64,000 nt of DNA, from assembly GCF_000384475.1 (NCBI RefSeq), contig NZ_ARWB01000001.1, positions 1,096,176-1,160,175 of the forward strand, written 5' to 3'. Positions 7,438 to 15,829 of this stretch are shown here, piece by piece (position 1 is the first letter of the stretch; the number at the start of each line of letters is the position of its first letter). The notes below the pieces were generated by a model, which worked only from the letters and a program-made list of their open reading frames with translations, was not told the DNA's origin and searched no databases. Made by a program: the position numbers and the translations under genes. Source of the DNA: Methylopila sp. M107 (lineage in GTDB: Bacteria; Pseudomonadota; Alphaproteobacteria; Rhizobiales; Methylopilaceae).

Positions 7438-9762
7438 ATGGCCGATCGCAGTGGCCGCAGTTCTGACGTCTCCCGCGCCGACGAGGGCGGCGAGATCGAT
7501 CTGCGCGCGCTTGGCCGGGGCATCTGGCGGCGCAAATTCTGGATTCTCGGTCCGACGCTGCTCGCGGCGCTCGGCGCGATCGCTTTCGTCCAGCTGAGCG
7601 CGCCCTATTACCGCTCGAGCGCGATGGTGCTCATCGAAAACCGCGAGGGCGGCGCGCCGCGGGTCGGACCGCCGGAACGCGAGACGCCGCTGCCGGACGA
7701 GCAGGCCATCGTCTCCCAGGTCCAGCTGATCCAGTCGCGCGACCTCGTGCGGGCGGTCGTCGCCGCCGCCCAGCTCGACCAGGTGCCGGAATTCGCCGAA
7801 TCGGGCTGGCTGGAGCAGATGCTCCGCAATGTCGGGCTCGGCGGCGCGAAGGACCAACTCTCGCAGGCCGAACGCGTCGTCGACCGGGTGGCCGAGAACC
7901 TGTCGGTGTTTCCGGTGACCGGTTCGCGCGTCATCGGCGTCGAATTCGTCTCGACCGATCCCGATCTCGCGGCCCGCACCGTGAACGCCTTCCTGGACGC
8001 CTATCTGGACATCCAGCGCGGCGCGAAGCGCGAGGTGAACAAGCAGGCGAGCCAATATCTATCGGACGAAATCTCGAGCCTGCGCGGCCGCGTCAGCGAG
8101 GCCGAGGAGAAGGTCGAGACGTTCCGGGCCAAGGCCGGCCTGCTCGTCGGCACCAACAACACCACGGTCGTCGCCCAGCAGCTGGGCGACACCTCGAACC
8201 AGCTGTCGACCGCGCGCACCCAGCAGGCCGAGGCGCAGGCCAAGTCAGACGTGATCCGCTCGGTCCTCAAGCTCGGCCGGCCGGCGGAAGCGCTCGAGAT
8301 CGCGAATTCCGAACTCGTCCGCGCGCTCGCGCAGCAGCGGTCGCAGCTTGCGGCGCAGATCCAGAGCGAAGCGCGCACCCTGCTGCCGCAGCATCCCCGG
8401 ATGCGTGAACTCCAGGCGCAGTTCGACGGCCTCGACCGGCAGATCCGCAGCGAGGCGGAAAAACTCGCCCGCGCCTTCGAGAACGACGCCCGGACCGCAG
8501 GCGGCCGCGTCGCCGCGCTGACCAAGCAGCTCGACGGGCTGAAGGGCGCGTCCGCAAGCGCGAACAACCAGGACGTCCAGCTCCGGGCGCTCGAGCGTGA
8601 GGCGCGCTCGCAGCGCGACCTGCTGGAGCAGCTCCTGACCCGCTACCGCGAATCCACCGCGCGCGAAAACCCGGACGCGCTGCTCGCCGACGCCCGCGTG
8701 ATCGCCAAGGGCTCCGCTGCGACCGAACCCTATTTCCCGAAGAAGACGCCGATCGTGCTTCTGGTCACGCTCGGCGCCTTCGTGCTGTCGCTGTTCTGGG
8801 CCGCCGCCGCCGAAGTGTTCGGCGGGCAGCCGCGCGGCTATGCGGGCGGCGCGCTTCCCCCTCCCGCTCTGCCGGAAGACCGTCGCGCCCGTCTGCGCGG
8901 CCCCGACGCCGCCGATCCGGCGCCCCGACCGGCCGAGACCCCGTCCGCTCCGGTCGCGCCGCCGGCCCACGCCGCGGCCCCCGCCGCGGCGACGGCGGCA
9001 GCCGTCATTGCGGCCGCCGCCGCCTCGAAAGCGACCGAGCGCGACAAGACGGACGCAAAGGCTGCCGAAGCCGAGCCGGCCGCGGCGGATCGCGCCGCCG
9101 AGGAGGTCAAGGCGGAGCCGGTCGCCGCCCGCAGGCCGCAGGCGTCTCAACCGGCCGCGATCGAATGCGCCGACGAGACGCTGGTCGCCGCGCTTGCGCG
9201 CCAGCTCGCCGCGACGCCCATCGCCTCCGGCGCTCTCAGGATCCTCGCCACCAGCGCGTCGCCCACCGTCTCTGTGGCGGCGGTCGCGGCGAAGCTCGCC
9301 GCCACCATCTCGGAGCAGGGCAGGCGGGTCGTCGCGGTCGATGGCGCCGGCGGCGCGCCGGGCGAGACGGAGCCGGGGCTGAGCGATCTTCTGAGCGGCG
9401 ACGCGACCTTCGCGCAGGCGATCCATCGAGACCAGGGCTCGCGCGTCCATTTCGTGCCGCACGGGTCCGAGCGGTTCGGAAGTCTCGACCCCGCTGCGCA
9501 GGGGCGGCTCAGCGTCGTGCTGGAGGCGCTCGCGCTGACCTATGATTTCGTGATGATCACCGCGCCCGGCGGGGCCGGCGGCGCGGACGCGTTCTCGCCG
9601 TTCTGCAGCGCCGCCGTCCTCGTCTCCACCACGAGCGCGGAAGACGCCGAGACCGTCGCGGTCCACGACAGCCTCAGGGCGAAGGGCATCGACGACGTCG
9701 TGGTGCTGCTGGTCCCGGAGGGCGACGGCTCGCCGCGCGGCAGCAGCGCGGTCGCGGCCTGA
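7438..9762 (+). CDS. Wzz/PCP-type polysaccharide copolymerase fused to a degenerate BY-kinase domain
   Basis: A 774-residue protein. Residues about 20-460 form a Wzz-type chain-length domain: first membrane helix near 36-58, a long periplasmic coiled-coil region about 190-420, the usual Pro motif (EPYFPKKTP, about 428-436) and a second helix about 436-460. Residues about 465-575 are an Ala/Pro/Glu-rich linker. Residues about 576-770 look like the cytoplasmic CpsD/BY-kinase ATPase fold, but its catalytic motifs are eroded: the Walker A position reads ATSASPTVSVAAVAAKLA with no GKS/T, Walker A' reads VVAVDGAGG, and Walker B reads YDFVMITAPGG without the acidic residue. There is no C-terminal tyrosine cluster. 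It probably sets polymer length and couples to the export lipoprotein, without kinase activity. Confidence 0.88.
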   Translation: MADRSGRSSDVSRADEGGEIDLRALGRGIWRRKFWILGPTLLAALGAIAFVQLSAPYYRSSAMVLIENREGGAPRVGPPERETPLPDEQAIVSQVQLIQSRDLVRAVVAAAQLDQVPEFAESGWLEQMLRNVGLGGAKDQLSQAERVVDRVAENLSVFPVTGSRVIGVEFVSTDPDLAARTVNAFLDAYLDIQRGAKREVNKQASQYLSDEISSLRGRVSEAEEKVETFRAKAGLLVGTNNTTVVAQQLGDTSNQLSTARTQQAEAQAKSDVIRSVLKLGRPAEALEIANSELVRALAQQRSQLAAQIQSEARTLLPQHPRMRELQAQFDGLDRQIRSEAEKLARAFENDARTAGGRVAALTKQLDGLKGASASANNQDVQLRALEREARSQRDLLEQLLTRYRESTARENPDALLADARVIAKGSAATEPYFPKKTPIVLLVTLGAFVLSLFWAAAAEVFGGQPRGYAGGALPPPALPEDRRARLRGPDAADPAPRPAETPSAPVAPPAHAAAPAAATAAAVIAAAAASKATERDKTDAKAAEAEPAAADRAAEEVKAEPVAARRPQASQPAAIECADETLVAALARQLAATPIASGALRILATSASPTVSVAAVAAKLAATISEQGRRVVAVDGAGGAPGETEPGLSDLLSGDATFAQAIHRDQGSRVHFVPHGSERFGSLDPAAQGRLSVVLEALALTYDFVMITAPGGAGGADAFSPFCSAAVLVSTTSAEDAETVAVHDSLRAKGIDDVVVLLVPEGDGSPRGSSAVAA

Positions 9763-11043
9763 TCAGGCCTCGTCGGCGCCGCCTGCGAGCGGTTCGTCCT
9801 CGCGCTGCGCCTTCCATCGGCGCACGCGCTGGATCAGGCCGTAGGCCCAGGGCGTCGACTTGATCTTCACCTTGGCGCCGGTGAGCGCGGAGAAGGCCGC
9901 GGCCGCCGAGCGTCCCTTGGCGGTGACGCCGAAGATGGAGTCGAACAGCGGCTCCTCGGTCGGGCAGTAGACCCTCTTGTAGGGCGCGGCGCCGACGCCG
10001 AGGTCGAAGGTCCGGATGCCGCGGCGGATCGCGTCCTCGACCACGAAATTCATCAGCATCTCGCCGGGGCTGTACTTCGAGTGCTCGCTGCCGGTGATCG
10101 AGATGAACATGCCGCAGTAGCGCGCGCCGTCGGACACGCCGCCCGTCACCGCGATCACCTCGTCGTCGAGGTCGAAGCCGTAAAGGTCGATCGTCGGCGC
10201 GCCGCCGTCGATCGCCGCGGCGTCCGCGAGGAAATTGCGGACGCCCGGGCGCTCGAACACGTTCGGGATGCCGCGCGCCGCGAACTGTTCGCCCTTCTGC
10301 GTCAGATAGGCGTCAAGCAGGCGGGCGCGCTCATGCGGCAGGTCGGCGCGATAGATCCGGGGCGTTCCGCGCTCCTCGAACCGCCGCATTTTGCGCCGCT
10401 GGTTCGACCGCGCCTTGGAGGACATGAAGAGCTTGAGATGATCGTCGAGCGTCGGCGCGAGCGGGCCGCGATAACCGGAATCGGGAGACGGCTGACGGGG
10501 CAGGCCGGCGAACGGGTTCTGCACGCCCTCCCAGGCGTAGGGCTGGTTGCGCAAGGCGTAGCAGTCGAGCCGGAGCGCGCGCGCCGCCTCGGTCAGCAGC
10601 CGGCGGCACTCGTCGGGCGTGAAGGCGTCGAGCGCGTCGAGCCGGATGACCATAAGATTGTAGTTGGTGTGGCTGCCGCCCATGAAGCGCGCGACCCGCA
10701 CGCCCAGCCTCACGCGGACGCCGAGCGGCAGCAGCGCGACCGGCCGACCCGCCTCGTCGCGGGCCACGACGACCGCGGTCTCGAACCCTTCATTGTCCGC
10801 GACATGCGTCTGCCAAGGTCCGAGCAGGCCGGGCGACTGATACGGCGTCGAAAGAGCGTTTGCGCGCAGGGCGTTCCAGAGTTCGGACGTCTCGGCGACC
10901 GTCGCTTGGATCTCGACGCTGTGGAACGCGGCCCGCGCCGGCGTCTGTTCCGGCGCATGAGCGGTCGACGCGTCGCGGACGGGCGCCGTCGTCGGCGCCC
11001 GGAGGACGCGCTGGTCTGCGGGAACGGGCATCAGTGCGGCCAC
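9763..11043 (-). CDS. GNAT-superfamily acyltransferase (CelD/FemAB-like)
   Basis: A 426-residue soluble protein of the double-GNAT CelD/BioF2-like group often found in polysaccharide loci. The central part has the basic stretch SSKARSNQRRKMRRFEERG (about residues 213-231), and the second GNAT half contains DLYGFDLDDEVIAVTGGV, YSPGEMLMNFVVEDAIRRG and FDLGVGAAPYKR. Probably acylates a sugar or lipid-linked intermediate of the exopolysaccharide; the substrate is unknown. The GTG start has GGAG eight bases upstream. Its stop codon abuts the stop of the convergent Wzz-type gene with no spacer, so the two mRNAs may overlap at their 3' ends. Confidence 0.8.
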   Translation of the reverse strand: MAALMPVPADQRVLRAPTTAPVRDASTAHAPEQTPARAAFHSVEIQATVAETSELWNALRANALSTPYQSPGLLGPWQTHVADNEGFETAVVVARDEAGRPVALLPLGVRVRLGVRVARFMGGSHTNYNLMVIRLDALDAFTPDECRRLLTEAARALRLDCYALRNQPYAWEGVQNPFAGLPRQPSPDSGYRGPLAPTLDDHLKLFMSSKARSNQRRKMRRFEERGTPRIYRADLPHERARLLDAYLTQKGEQFAARGIPNVFERPGVRNFLADAAAIDGGAPTIDLYGFDLDDEVIAVTGGVSDGARYCGMFISITGSEHSKYSPGEMLMNFVVEDAIRRGIRTFDLGVGAAPYKRVYCPTEEPLFDSIFGVTAKGRSAAAAFSALTGAKVKIKSTPWAYGLIQRVRRWKAQREDEPLAGGADEA

Positions 11044-11203
11044 GAAATCGGCTCCGGCGACGCGACCTTCGTCACGCGGGATGCTATTGCCCCAATACTC
11101 TGCATTCCGTGAACCCGCTGGGAAGGCTCGACGGCATGGTTAGCATTCGGTTCGCGACCGGTTGCGCTCTTTTCCGATTCGGCGGTCACGCTTGGGAACG
11201 GTC

Positions 11204-12262
11204 GTGACAGGGCTGCGCGTCCGGGCGTTCCAGGCGGTCTTCGACGCGCTCGACAGAACCGGCGCGAATGCGCGGTTCTCGGGGCGCACGCGCGGGCTCG
11301 GCCTGATCCTGACGCTGCATCATGTCCGGCCGTTCTCGGGCGAGGCCTTTGCGCCGAACCGGCTGCTCGAAGTGGAGCCCGGCTTCCTCGACCTGACGCT
11401 GTCGCGCGCGGAACAGCTCGGCTTCGAGTTCGTCACCCTGGACGAGGCGGCGCGCCGGGTGCGGGAGGGACGGTCGGAGAGGCCGTTCCTTCACCTCACC
11501 TTTGACGACGGCTATCGCGACGTTCGCGATCTCGCCTTGCCGATCCTGGAAAAGCGCGACGCTCCCGCCACGCTCTACGTCGCCTCGGGCTTCGCCGACG
11601 GCGAGACCGAGCCGTGGTGGCTGTCGCTGGAAGAGGCGATCCGGAGGACGAACCGCATCGAGATCGACCTCGGGCAGGGCGCCGCGACATTCGCCTGCGG
11701 CTCGACGGCTGAAAAATACGAGACCTGGTCGAAGCTCTACTGGGCGCTGCGCTCCGGGCCCGAGGACAGGCTGCGCGCGGCGGCGAGCCGGCTCGCGGCG
11801 GAGCAGGGCGTCGACGCGCGCCATTTCGTCCGAAAGCTCTGCATGGGCTGGGACGAGCTTGCGGACGTCGCGAAGCATCCGCTGGTCGAGATCGGCGCGC
11901 ACACCGTGACGCATCCGATGCTGGCGAAGCATCCGGCCGATATCGCGCGGGCCGAGATCGACGACAGCCGGTCGGCGATCGAACAACGCCTCGGCGTGCG
12001 GCCGAGACATTTCGCCTATCCGGTCGGCGATCCCTCGGCGGCGGGCGCGCGGGATTACGAGATCGCGAAGGACCTCGGCTTCGAGACGGCGGTGACGACG
12101 CGGCCCGGACACCTCACGGCGTCCCACGCCGACGCGCTCCACGCCCTGCCGCGGGTCTCGCTCAACGGCCATTTCCAGAACCGGGCGGCGCTCGACGCGC
12201 TGCTCTCCGGCGCGCCGTTCGCGCTGATGGATTTGGCGAAGAGAGTGCTGCGGAGGGGCTAA
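11204..12262 (+). CDS. polysaccharide deacetylase (NodB-like)
   Basis: A 352-residue carbohydrate esterase family 4 protein. Metal-binding and catalytic motifs are present: LTFDDGYRD (Asp pair) and, after an unusually long insertion of about 130 residues, GAHTVTHPML (His pair), then the FAYPVGD motif. It probably removes acetyl groups from an exopolysaccharide or its precursor. No clear signal peptide, so it may act in the cytoplasm or be exported in an unusual way. The reading frame is open from a TTG at 11162; the GTG at 11204 with GGGA six bases before it looks the better start. It closes the exopolysaccharide locus. Confidence 0.85.
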   Translation: MTGLRVRAFQAVFDALDRTGANARFSGRTRGLGLILTLHHVRPFSGEAFAPNRLLEVEPGFLDLTLSRAEQLGFEFVTLDEAARRVREGRSERPFLHLTFDDGYRDVRDLALPILEKRDAPATLYVASGFADGETEPWWLSLEEAIRRTNRIEIDLGQGAATFACGSTAEKYETWSKLYWALRSGPEDRLRAAASRLAAEQGVDARHFVRKLCMGWDELADVAKHPLVEIGAHTVTHPMLAKHPADIARAEIDDSRSAIEQRLGVRPRHFAYPVGDPSAAGARDYEIAKDLGFETAVTTRPGHLTASHADALHALPRVSLNGHFQNRAALDALLSGAPFALMDLAKRVLRRG

Positions 12263-12267
12263 AACGC

Positions 12268-12388
12268 CCTTGTCCCGGCCGCGAGCCGGGACTCTGACGC
12301 GCCGAGGGCGCATCACGAGGCGGCCCGTTGGGACCGTTTTTCCTGATAGCTCCGTGGCTCTGGGTCCCGGCTCGCGGCCGGGACAAGG
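12268..12388. repeat. interspersed palindromic repeat (CTTGTCCCGG family)
   Basis: Second copy of the element seen at 786-909: inverted ends CCTTGTCCCGGCC and GGCCGGGACAAGG enclose a 121-base unit, and the interior again holds GACGCGCCGAGGGCGC. It sits between convergent genes (deacetylase and the DUF2842-like gene), where it could act as a bidirectional transcription terminator or mRNA end stabiliser. Confidence 0.75.
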
Positions 12389-12397
12389 AAGGGCTGC

Positions 12398-12604
12398 TTA
12401 CCGCTCCACCCGCTCCATCCAGCGGATGAGCATCGCGGCGGGCACGATCCAGATCAGCCCGAAGAAGGCGAAGAAGGCGAGCTGGACGCCGGGGCCGGAC
12501 TGCGCCAGCCGGAACTGCCCGATCATCATCACGATGAGCGCATAGGTCACGACGCCGACCACGAGGACGACCGTTCCGATCAGCTTCTTCACGCGCGGTC
12601 GCAT
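12398..12604 (-). CDS. DUF2842-like small membrane protein
   Basis: A 68-residue protein with two hydrophobic helices (about residues 9-27 and 38-58) and a C-terminal IRWMERVER. The pattern RVKKLIGTVVLVVGVVTYAL then WIVPAAMLIRWM resembles the alphaproteobacterial DUF2842 family of unknown function. The start at 12604 has GGAG about eleven bases upstream; a longer frame from 12679 adds an Arg-rich stretch unlikely to be translated. Divergent from the heme A synthase gene, with 112 bases between them. Confidence 0.72.
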   Translation of the reverse strand: MRPRVKKLIGTVVLVVGVVTYALIVMMIGQFRLAQSGPGVQLAFFAFFGLIWIVPAAMLIRWMERVER

Positions 12605-12716
12605 CGGCGTCTCGGCTCCAGTGGCGGCGGAGCGTCGCCTTGCGCCCGCCCCGAGCGGCACATAAAGCCTTGCGCGCAACGCGCGATCAACCTGCGGAAC
12701 CCGAAGCGTAAAACCG

Positions 12717-13808
12717 ATGTCAGTCGCATCAACGGATCGCCGCCGCTATCTGCGCGTCTGGCTCATCGTGACGCTCGCGCTGGTCGCGCTGATGGTCGTC
12801 ATCGGCGGCGCGACCCGGCTTACTGGATCGGGGCTCTCGATCACCGAATGGAAGCCGGTCGCCGGCGCGCTGCCGCCGATCGGCGAAGCCGCCTGGGGCG
12901 AAGAATTCGCGAAATACCGAGCGAGCCCTCAATACAAGCTGCTCAACGAGGGCATGTCGCTCGGCGAGTTCCAGTTCATCTATTGGTGGGAGTGGGGCCA
13001 TCGGCAGCTCGGCCGGTTGATCGGCTTCGTGTTCGCGGGCGGGCTGTTGTTCGCGGCCGTCACGCGCCGCGTGAGCCTGCGCGAGGGGCTGACACTCTTC
13101 GTCATGGGCCTGCTGCTCGGCACCCAAGGGGCGATCGGCTGGATCATGGTCGCTTCGGGCCTGCAGCCCGGCATGACCGCGGTGGCGCCAGTGAAGCTCA
13201 CGCTCCATCTCGGCTTCGCGCTGCTGTTCTTCGCGACGCTGGTGGCGTTCCTGACCTATCTCGGCCAGTTCGGCCGTGACGAGCGGCCGCTCCGGCCGGG
13301 CCTGAGGGCAGGGTCCTACGGCCTGCTTGGCCTCACCTTCTTCCAGATCCTGCTCGGCGGCTTGGTGGCGGGCTCCAAGGCCGGCTTCACGTTCAACACC
13401 TGGCCGCTGATGGACGGCGGCTTCGCGCCTCCGGCGTCGACGCTCTTCGCGGTCACGCCCTGGTGGGAGAACTTCGTCGACAACGTCGCGCTGGTGCAGC
13501 TGAACCATAGGCTCGTCGCCTATGCGCTGCTGGCCGCGACGGTGGCGTATGTCTGGGCGATGGCCCGATCAGGGGCTCCAAGGCGCGCGATACGGCGGTC
13601 GATGTGGCTGGCGACGCTCATGGTCGCGCAGGCTTTGCTCGGGATCGTCACGCTGGTGATGGTGGTGCCGCTCCATCTCGGCCTAGCCCACCAGTTCGGC
13701 GCCGTCGTGGTGTTCGCGTTCGGCGTGGCGCATGCGGCGCTGGTGTGGCGCACGAGCGAAGCGAAAGAAGGCGCGCCGGATCCGCGATTGGCGCAGCCCG
13801 CCCGATAG
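12717..13808 (+). CDS. ctaA: heme A synthase (COX15/CtaA)
   Basis: Integral membrane enzyme that oxidises the C8 methyl of heme O to a formyl group, giving heme A for cytochrome c oxidase. The 363-residue product has eight predicted membrane helices and the alphaproteobacterial COX15 signatures GGATRLTGSGLSITEWKPV (about residues 26-44), EFQFIYWWEWGHRQLGR (His ligand, about 83-99), a NTWPLMDG loop and later LNHRLVAY and LGLAHQFGA His motifs. Normal length for the type without cysteine loops. Single gene; nothing unusual. Confidence 0.95.
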   Translation: MSVASTDRRRYLRVWLIVTLALVALMVVIGGATRLTGSGLSITEWKPVAGALPPIGEAAWGEEFAKYRASPQYKLLNEGMSLGEFQFIYWWEWGHRQLGRLIGFVFAGGLLFAAVTRRVSLREGLTLFVMGLLLGTQGAIGWIMVASGLQPGMTAVAPVKLTLHLGFALLFFATLVAFLTYLGQFGRDERPLRPGLRAGSYGLLGLTFFQILLGGLVAGSKAGFTFNTWPLMDGGFAPPASTLFAVTPWWENFVDNVALVQLNHRLVAYALLAATVAYVWAMARSGAPRRAIRRSMWLATLMVAQALLGIVTLVMVVPLHLGLAHQFGAVVVFAFGVAHAALVWRTSEAKEGAPDPRLAQPAR

Positions 13809-13865
13809 GCCGCGACTTCTGGACGAGCGGAAGAGCGGAACGGCCTGGCACACGGGCCGGTGTTT

Positions 13866-14294
13866 TCAGTGAGCGCCGCCGGTCGCGCGCGCGAGTTCGA
13901 TCGCCGGGCAGCGATCCATGACGACGGTGAGCCCCGCCGCATCGGCGCGCGCCGCGGCTTCGAGGTCCACCACGCCGAGTTGTGTCCAGAACACGCTCGG
14001 ACGCGGGCTCAGCGCCAGGGCTTCCTCGAGCGCGGCCGCCACGTGCTCCGACGCGCGGAACACGTCGATCATGTCGACGGGCTCGGGCAGATCGGCGAGC
14101 GACGCATAGGCCTTCAGGCCCGCGATCTCCCCGCCGCCATGACCGGGATTGACCGGAAACACCCTGTAGCCGTGCGCGACCAGCACGCGGGTCACGCCGT
14201 AGCTTGGGCGCGCAGGGTTCGGGCTCGCGCCCAGCACCGCGATCGAGCGGACGCGCTTCAGGACGTCCTGGATCTCCGCGTCCTCTGCGGGCAT
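13866..14294 (-). CDS. CoA-binding domain protein (YccU family)
   Basis: A 142-residue protein consisting of one Rossmann-like CoA-binding domain: SIAVLGASPNPARPSYGV (nucleotide loop, residues about 17-34), GYRVFPVNPG, and the later VFWTQLGV and VMDRCPAIE segments typical of the YccU/succinyl-CoA synthetase alpha-like family. Cytoplasmic, biochemical role not established. It lies immediately downstream of the secreted protein gene at 14304-15026 (9-base gap), so the two probably share a transcript. Confidence 0.85.
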   Translation of the reverse strand: MPAEDAEIQDVLKRVRSIAVLGASPNPARPSYGVTRVLVAHGYRVFPVNPGHGGGEIAGLKAYASLADLPEPVDMIDVFRASEHVAAALEEALALSPRPSVFWTQLGVVDLEAAARADAAGLTVVMDRCPAIELARATGGAH

Positions 14295-14303
14295 CGAGCG
14301 CGC

Positions 14304-15026
14304 CTACGGGGCTTTCTTCTCGTCCGCCCCGCCGGACGCGCCGTCCTCGTCGTCGCCGAACAGGTCCTTGATCTTCTCGAGATAGGGCTTCACGGCGTCG
14401 ACATTGCCGGGCAGGGGCTGGAAGCTTTCCAGCGCCGCGAACTGCTCGTCGAGATCCTTGAGCGCCGACTTCTTCTCGTCCTCGGACAGCGCGGCGTCGT
14501 TCTGGATCTCGTCCTGGACCTTCTTCTTCTCGGCCGCGAGATCAGTGCCGCCGCCGTCCGAATCGGTCGCGCCGAAGGCGAGCAGGACGGACTGCGCGAT
14601 GTCGGCCCAGTCCGAATAGGTCGCAAAGCCATGCTTCTTCAGGATGGCCTCGATCGCGGGCTTCGCCTTGGCGTCGTCGAGATAGGCCGCGAGCGCGCCG
14701 ACCGGATCCTCCGCCTCGCCGACCTCGGCCTCGTCGCTTTCCGGCTGGTCCTTCTTGTCCTTGGTCTGGTCGGAGGTCGCGGGATTGGCGGCCGCGAGCT
14801 TTTCGCGCAGCGCCTCGAACTCCGGCCATGCGGCGATGAACGCCTCGACCTTCTTGGCCTCGAGCGGCACCTGCTTCGGCTCGATGTCGGCCGCCGAAGA
14901 CTCTTCGGCCTTGGGCGCGGTCTGCGCGCCTTGCGCGAAGGTCGCAGGGGCGGTCGCAGCCGCGACGCCCGCCAGAAGTCCCGCCAGAAGCACTATCCGC
15001 GGCATGCGGCCCGCATCGATCAGCAT
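14304..15026 (-). CDS. secreted acidic hypothetical protein
   Basis: About 240 residues: a cleavable signal peptide (hydrophobic stretch IVLLAGLLAGVAAAT, ending near AFA), then a very Ala/Lys/Glu/Asp-rich hydrophilic protein with heptad-like helices and a charged low-complexity part (about residues 83-105). I do not recognise a family with certainty. GGAGG lies five bases before the ATG at 15026, which decides the start. Upstream of and probably cotranscribed with the CoA-binding protein; it may be a periplasmic chaperone-like or stress protein, but that is a guess. Confidence 0.72.
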   Translation of the reverse strand: MLIDAGRMPRIVLLAGLLAGVAAATAPATFAQGAQTAPKAEESSAADIEPKQVPLEAKKVEAFIAAWPEFEALREKLAAANPATSDQTKDKKDQPESDEAEVGEAEDPVGALAAYLDDAKAKPAIEAILKKHGFATYSDWADIAQSVLLAFGATDSDGGGTDLAAEKKKVQDEIQNDAALSEDEKKSALKDLDEQFAALESFQPLPGNVDAVKPYLEKIKDLFGDDEDGASGGADEKKAP

Positions 15027-15136
15027 CACGACCTCCGGATGGCGACGACGCGCGGGCTTGCGCGGCGGGCCTGGCGCGGCTTCATACGGCCGCCCTTGCG
15101 AAGCGTCATGTAGGATCGCTTCAATCGGCCGACACT

Positions 15137-15619
15137 ATGACGACGGATATGGTCGCGACCATGACTGAAATGCCACGCTCGGGCCCGGATCGTACGCCGC
15201 GGCTCACTCTCGACGAAACGAAGGCGTTTCTGGCCGTCGAGTTTCCGCAGATGGCGCATGGCGGGCCGACCTACGTCATCGAGGAGGTCGGCTACGGAAC
15301 GGCGCGTCTCCGACTGCTTGTGCGCGACGAGCATCTGCGCCCGGGCGGCACCGTCTCAGGGCCCGCCATGATGGCGCTCGCCGACATCGCCCTCTATGTC
15401 GCGCTGCTCGGCGCCATCGGTCCGGTGCCGCTCGCCGTCACGACCAACTTCTCGATCAACTTTCTCCGCCGGCCGGAGCCCAGGGATGTCGTCGCGATCG
15501 TGCGGTATCTCAAGATCGGCCGGTCGCTCGCGGTCGGAGAGGCGGAGTTGCGGACGGGCGGCGGCGAGGAGCCGGTCGCGCATGTCGTCGCGACATACTC
15601 GATCCCGCCCAAGGGATAG
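15137..15619 (+). CDS. PaaI-family hotdog thioesterase
   Basis: A 160-residue hotdog-fold protein: GTARLRLLVRDEHLRPGGTVSGP and the helix MMALADIALYVALLG, followed by VTTNFSINFLRR, the acyl-CoA thioesterase signature in which the Asp of ALAD and a nearby Asn are usually catalytic. Cytoplasmic; the acyl substrate is unknown. The true start is uncertain because four in-frame ATG codons occur between 15137 and 15170. A thioesterase immediately before rplM-rpsI is a recurrent alphaproteobacterial arrangement. Confidence 0.85.
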   Translation: MTTDMVATMTEMPRSGPDRTPRLTLDETKAFLAVEFPQMAHGGPTYVIEEVGYGTARLRLLVRDEHLRPGGTVSGPAMMALADIALYVALLGAIGPVPLAVTTNFSINFLRRPEPRDVVAIVRYLKIGRSLAVGEAELRTGGGEEPVAHVVATYSIPPKG

Positions 15620-15774
15620 GGCCGGGGAGGGCGAAAGGGCGCGAAAAGCCGCCGCAAACAGCTTACAAATGCGAGGTAACAAAATACCATTTTTATAACA
15701 TATTGTTTTATCTAATGAATTTGGCGCGTCTCGTCATTGCAATGAAAATGCGGTTCGGTTATCACCCCGACGTC

Positions 15775-15804
15775 GCGCGGAGCAGCCCTCCGCGCCTTTC
15801 TTTT
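15775..15804 (+). promoter_or_regulatory. hairpin with T-rich tail in the rplM leader
   Basis: GCGCGGAG (15775-15782) pairs perfectly with CTCCGCGC (15788-15795) around a five-base loop, followed by CTTTCTTTT. This resembles an intrinsic terminator and ends only about 26 bases before the rplM ATG, inside an unusually AT-rich 200-base leader. It could attenuate the rplM-rpsI transcript, for example in response to free L13, or terminate transcription from the thioesterase gene. Confidence 0.45.
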
Positions 15805-15829
15805 GTTCCAACTTCCTGAGGTTCGTCCC

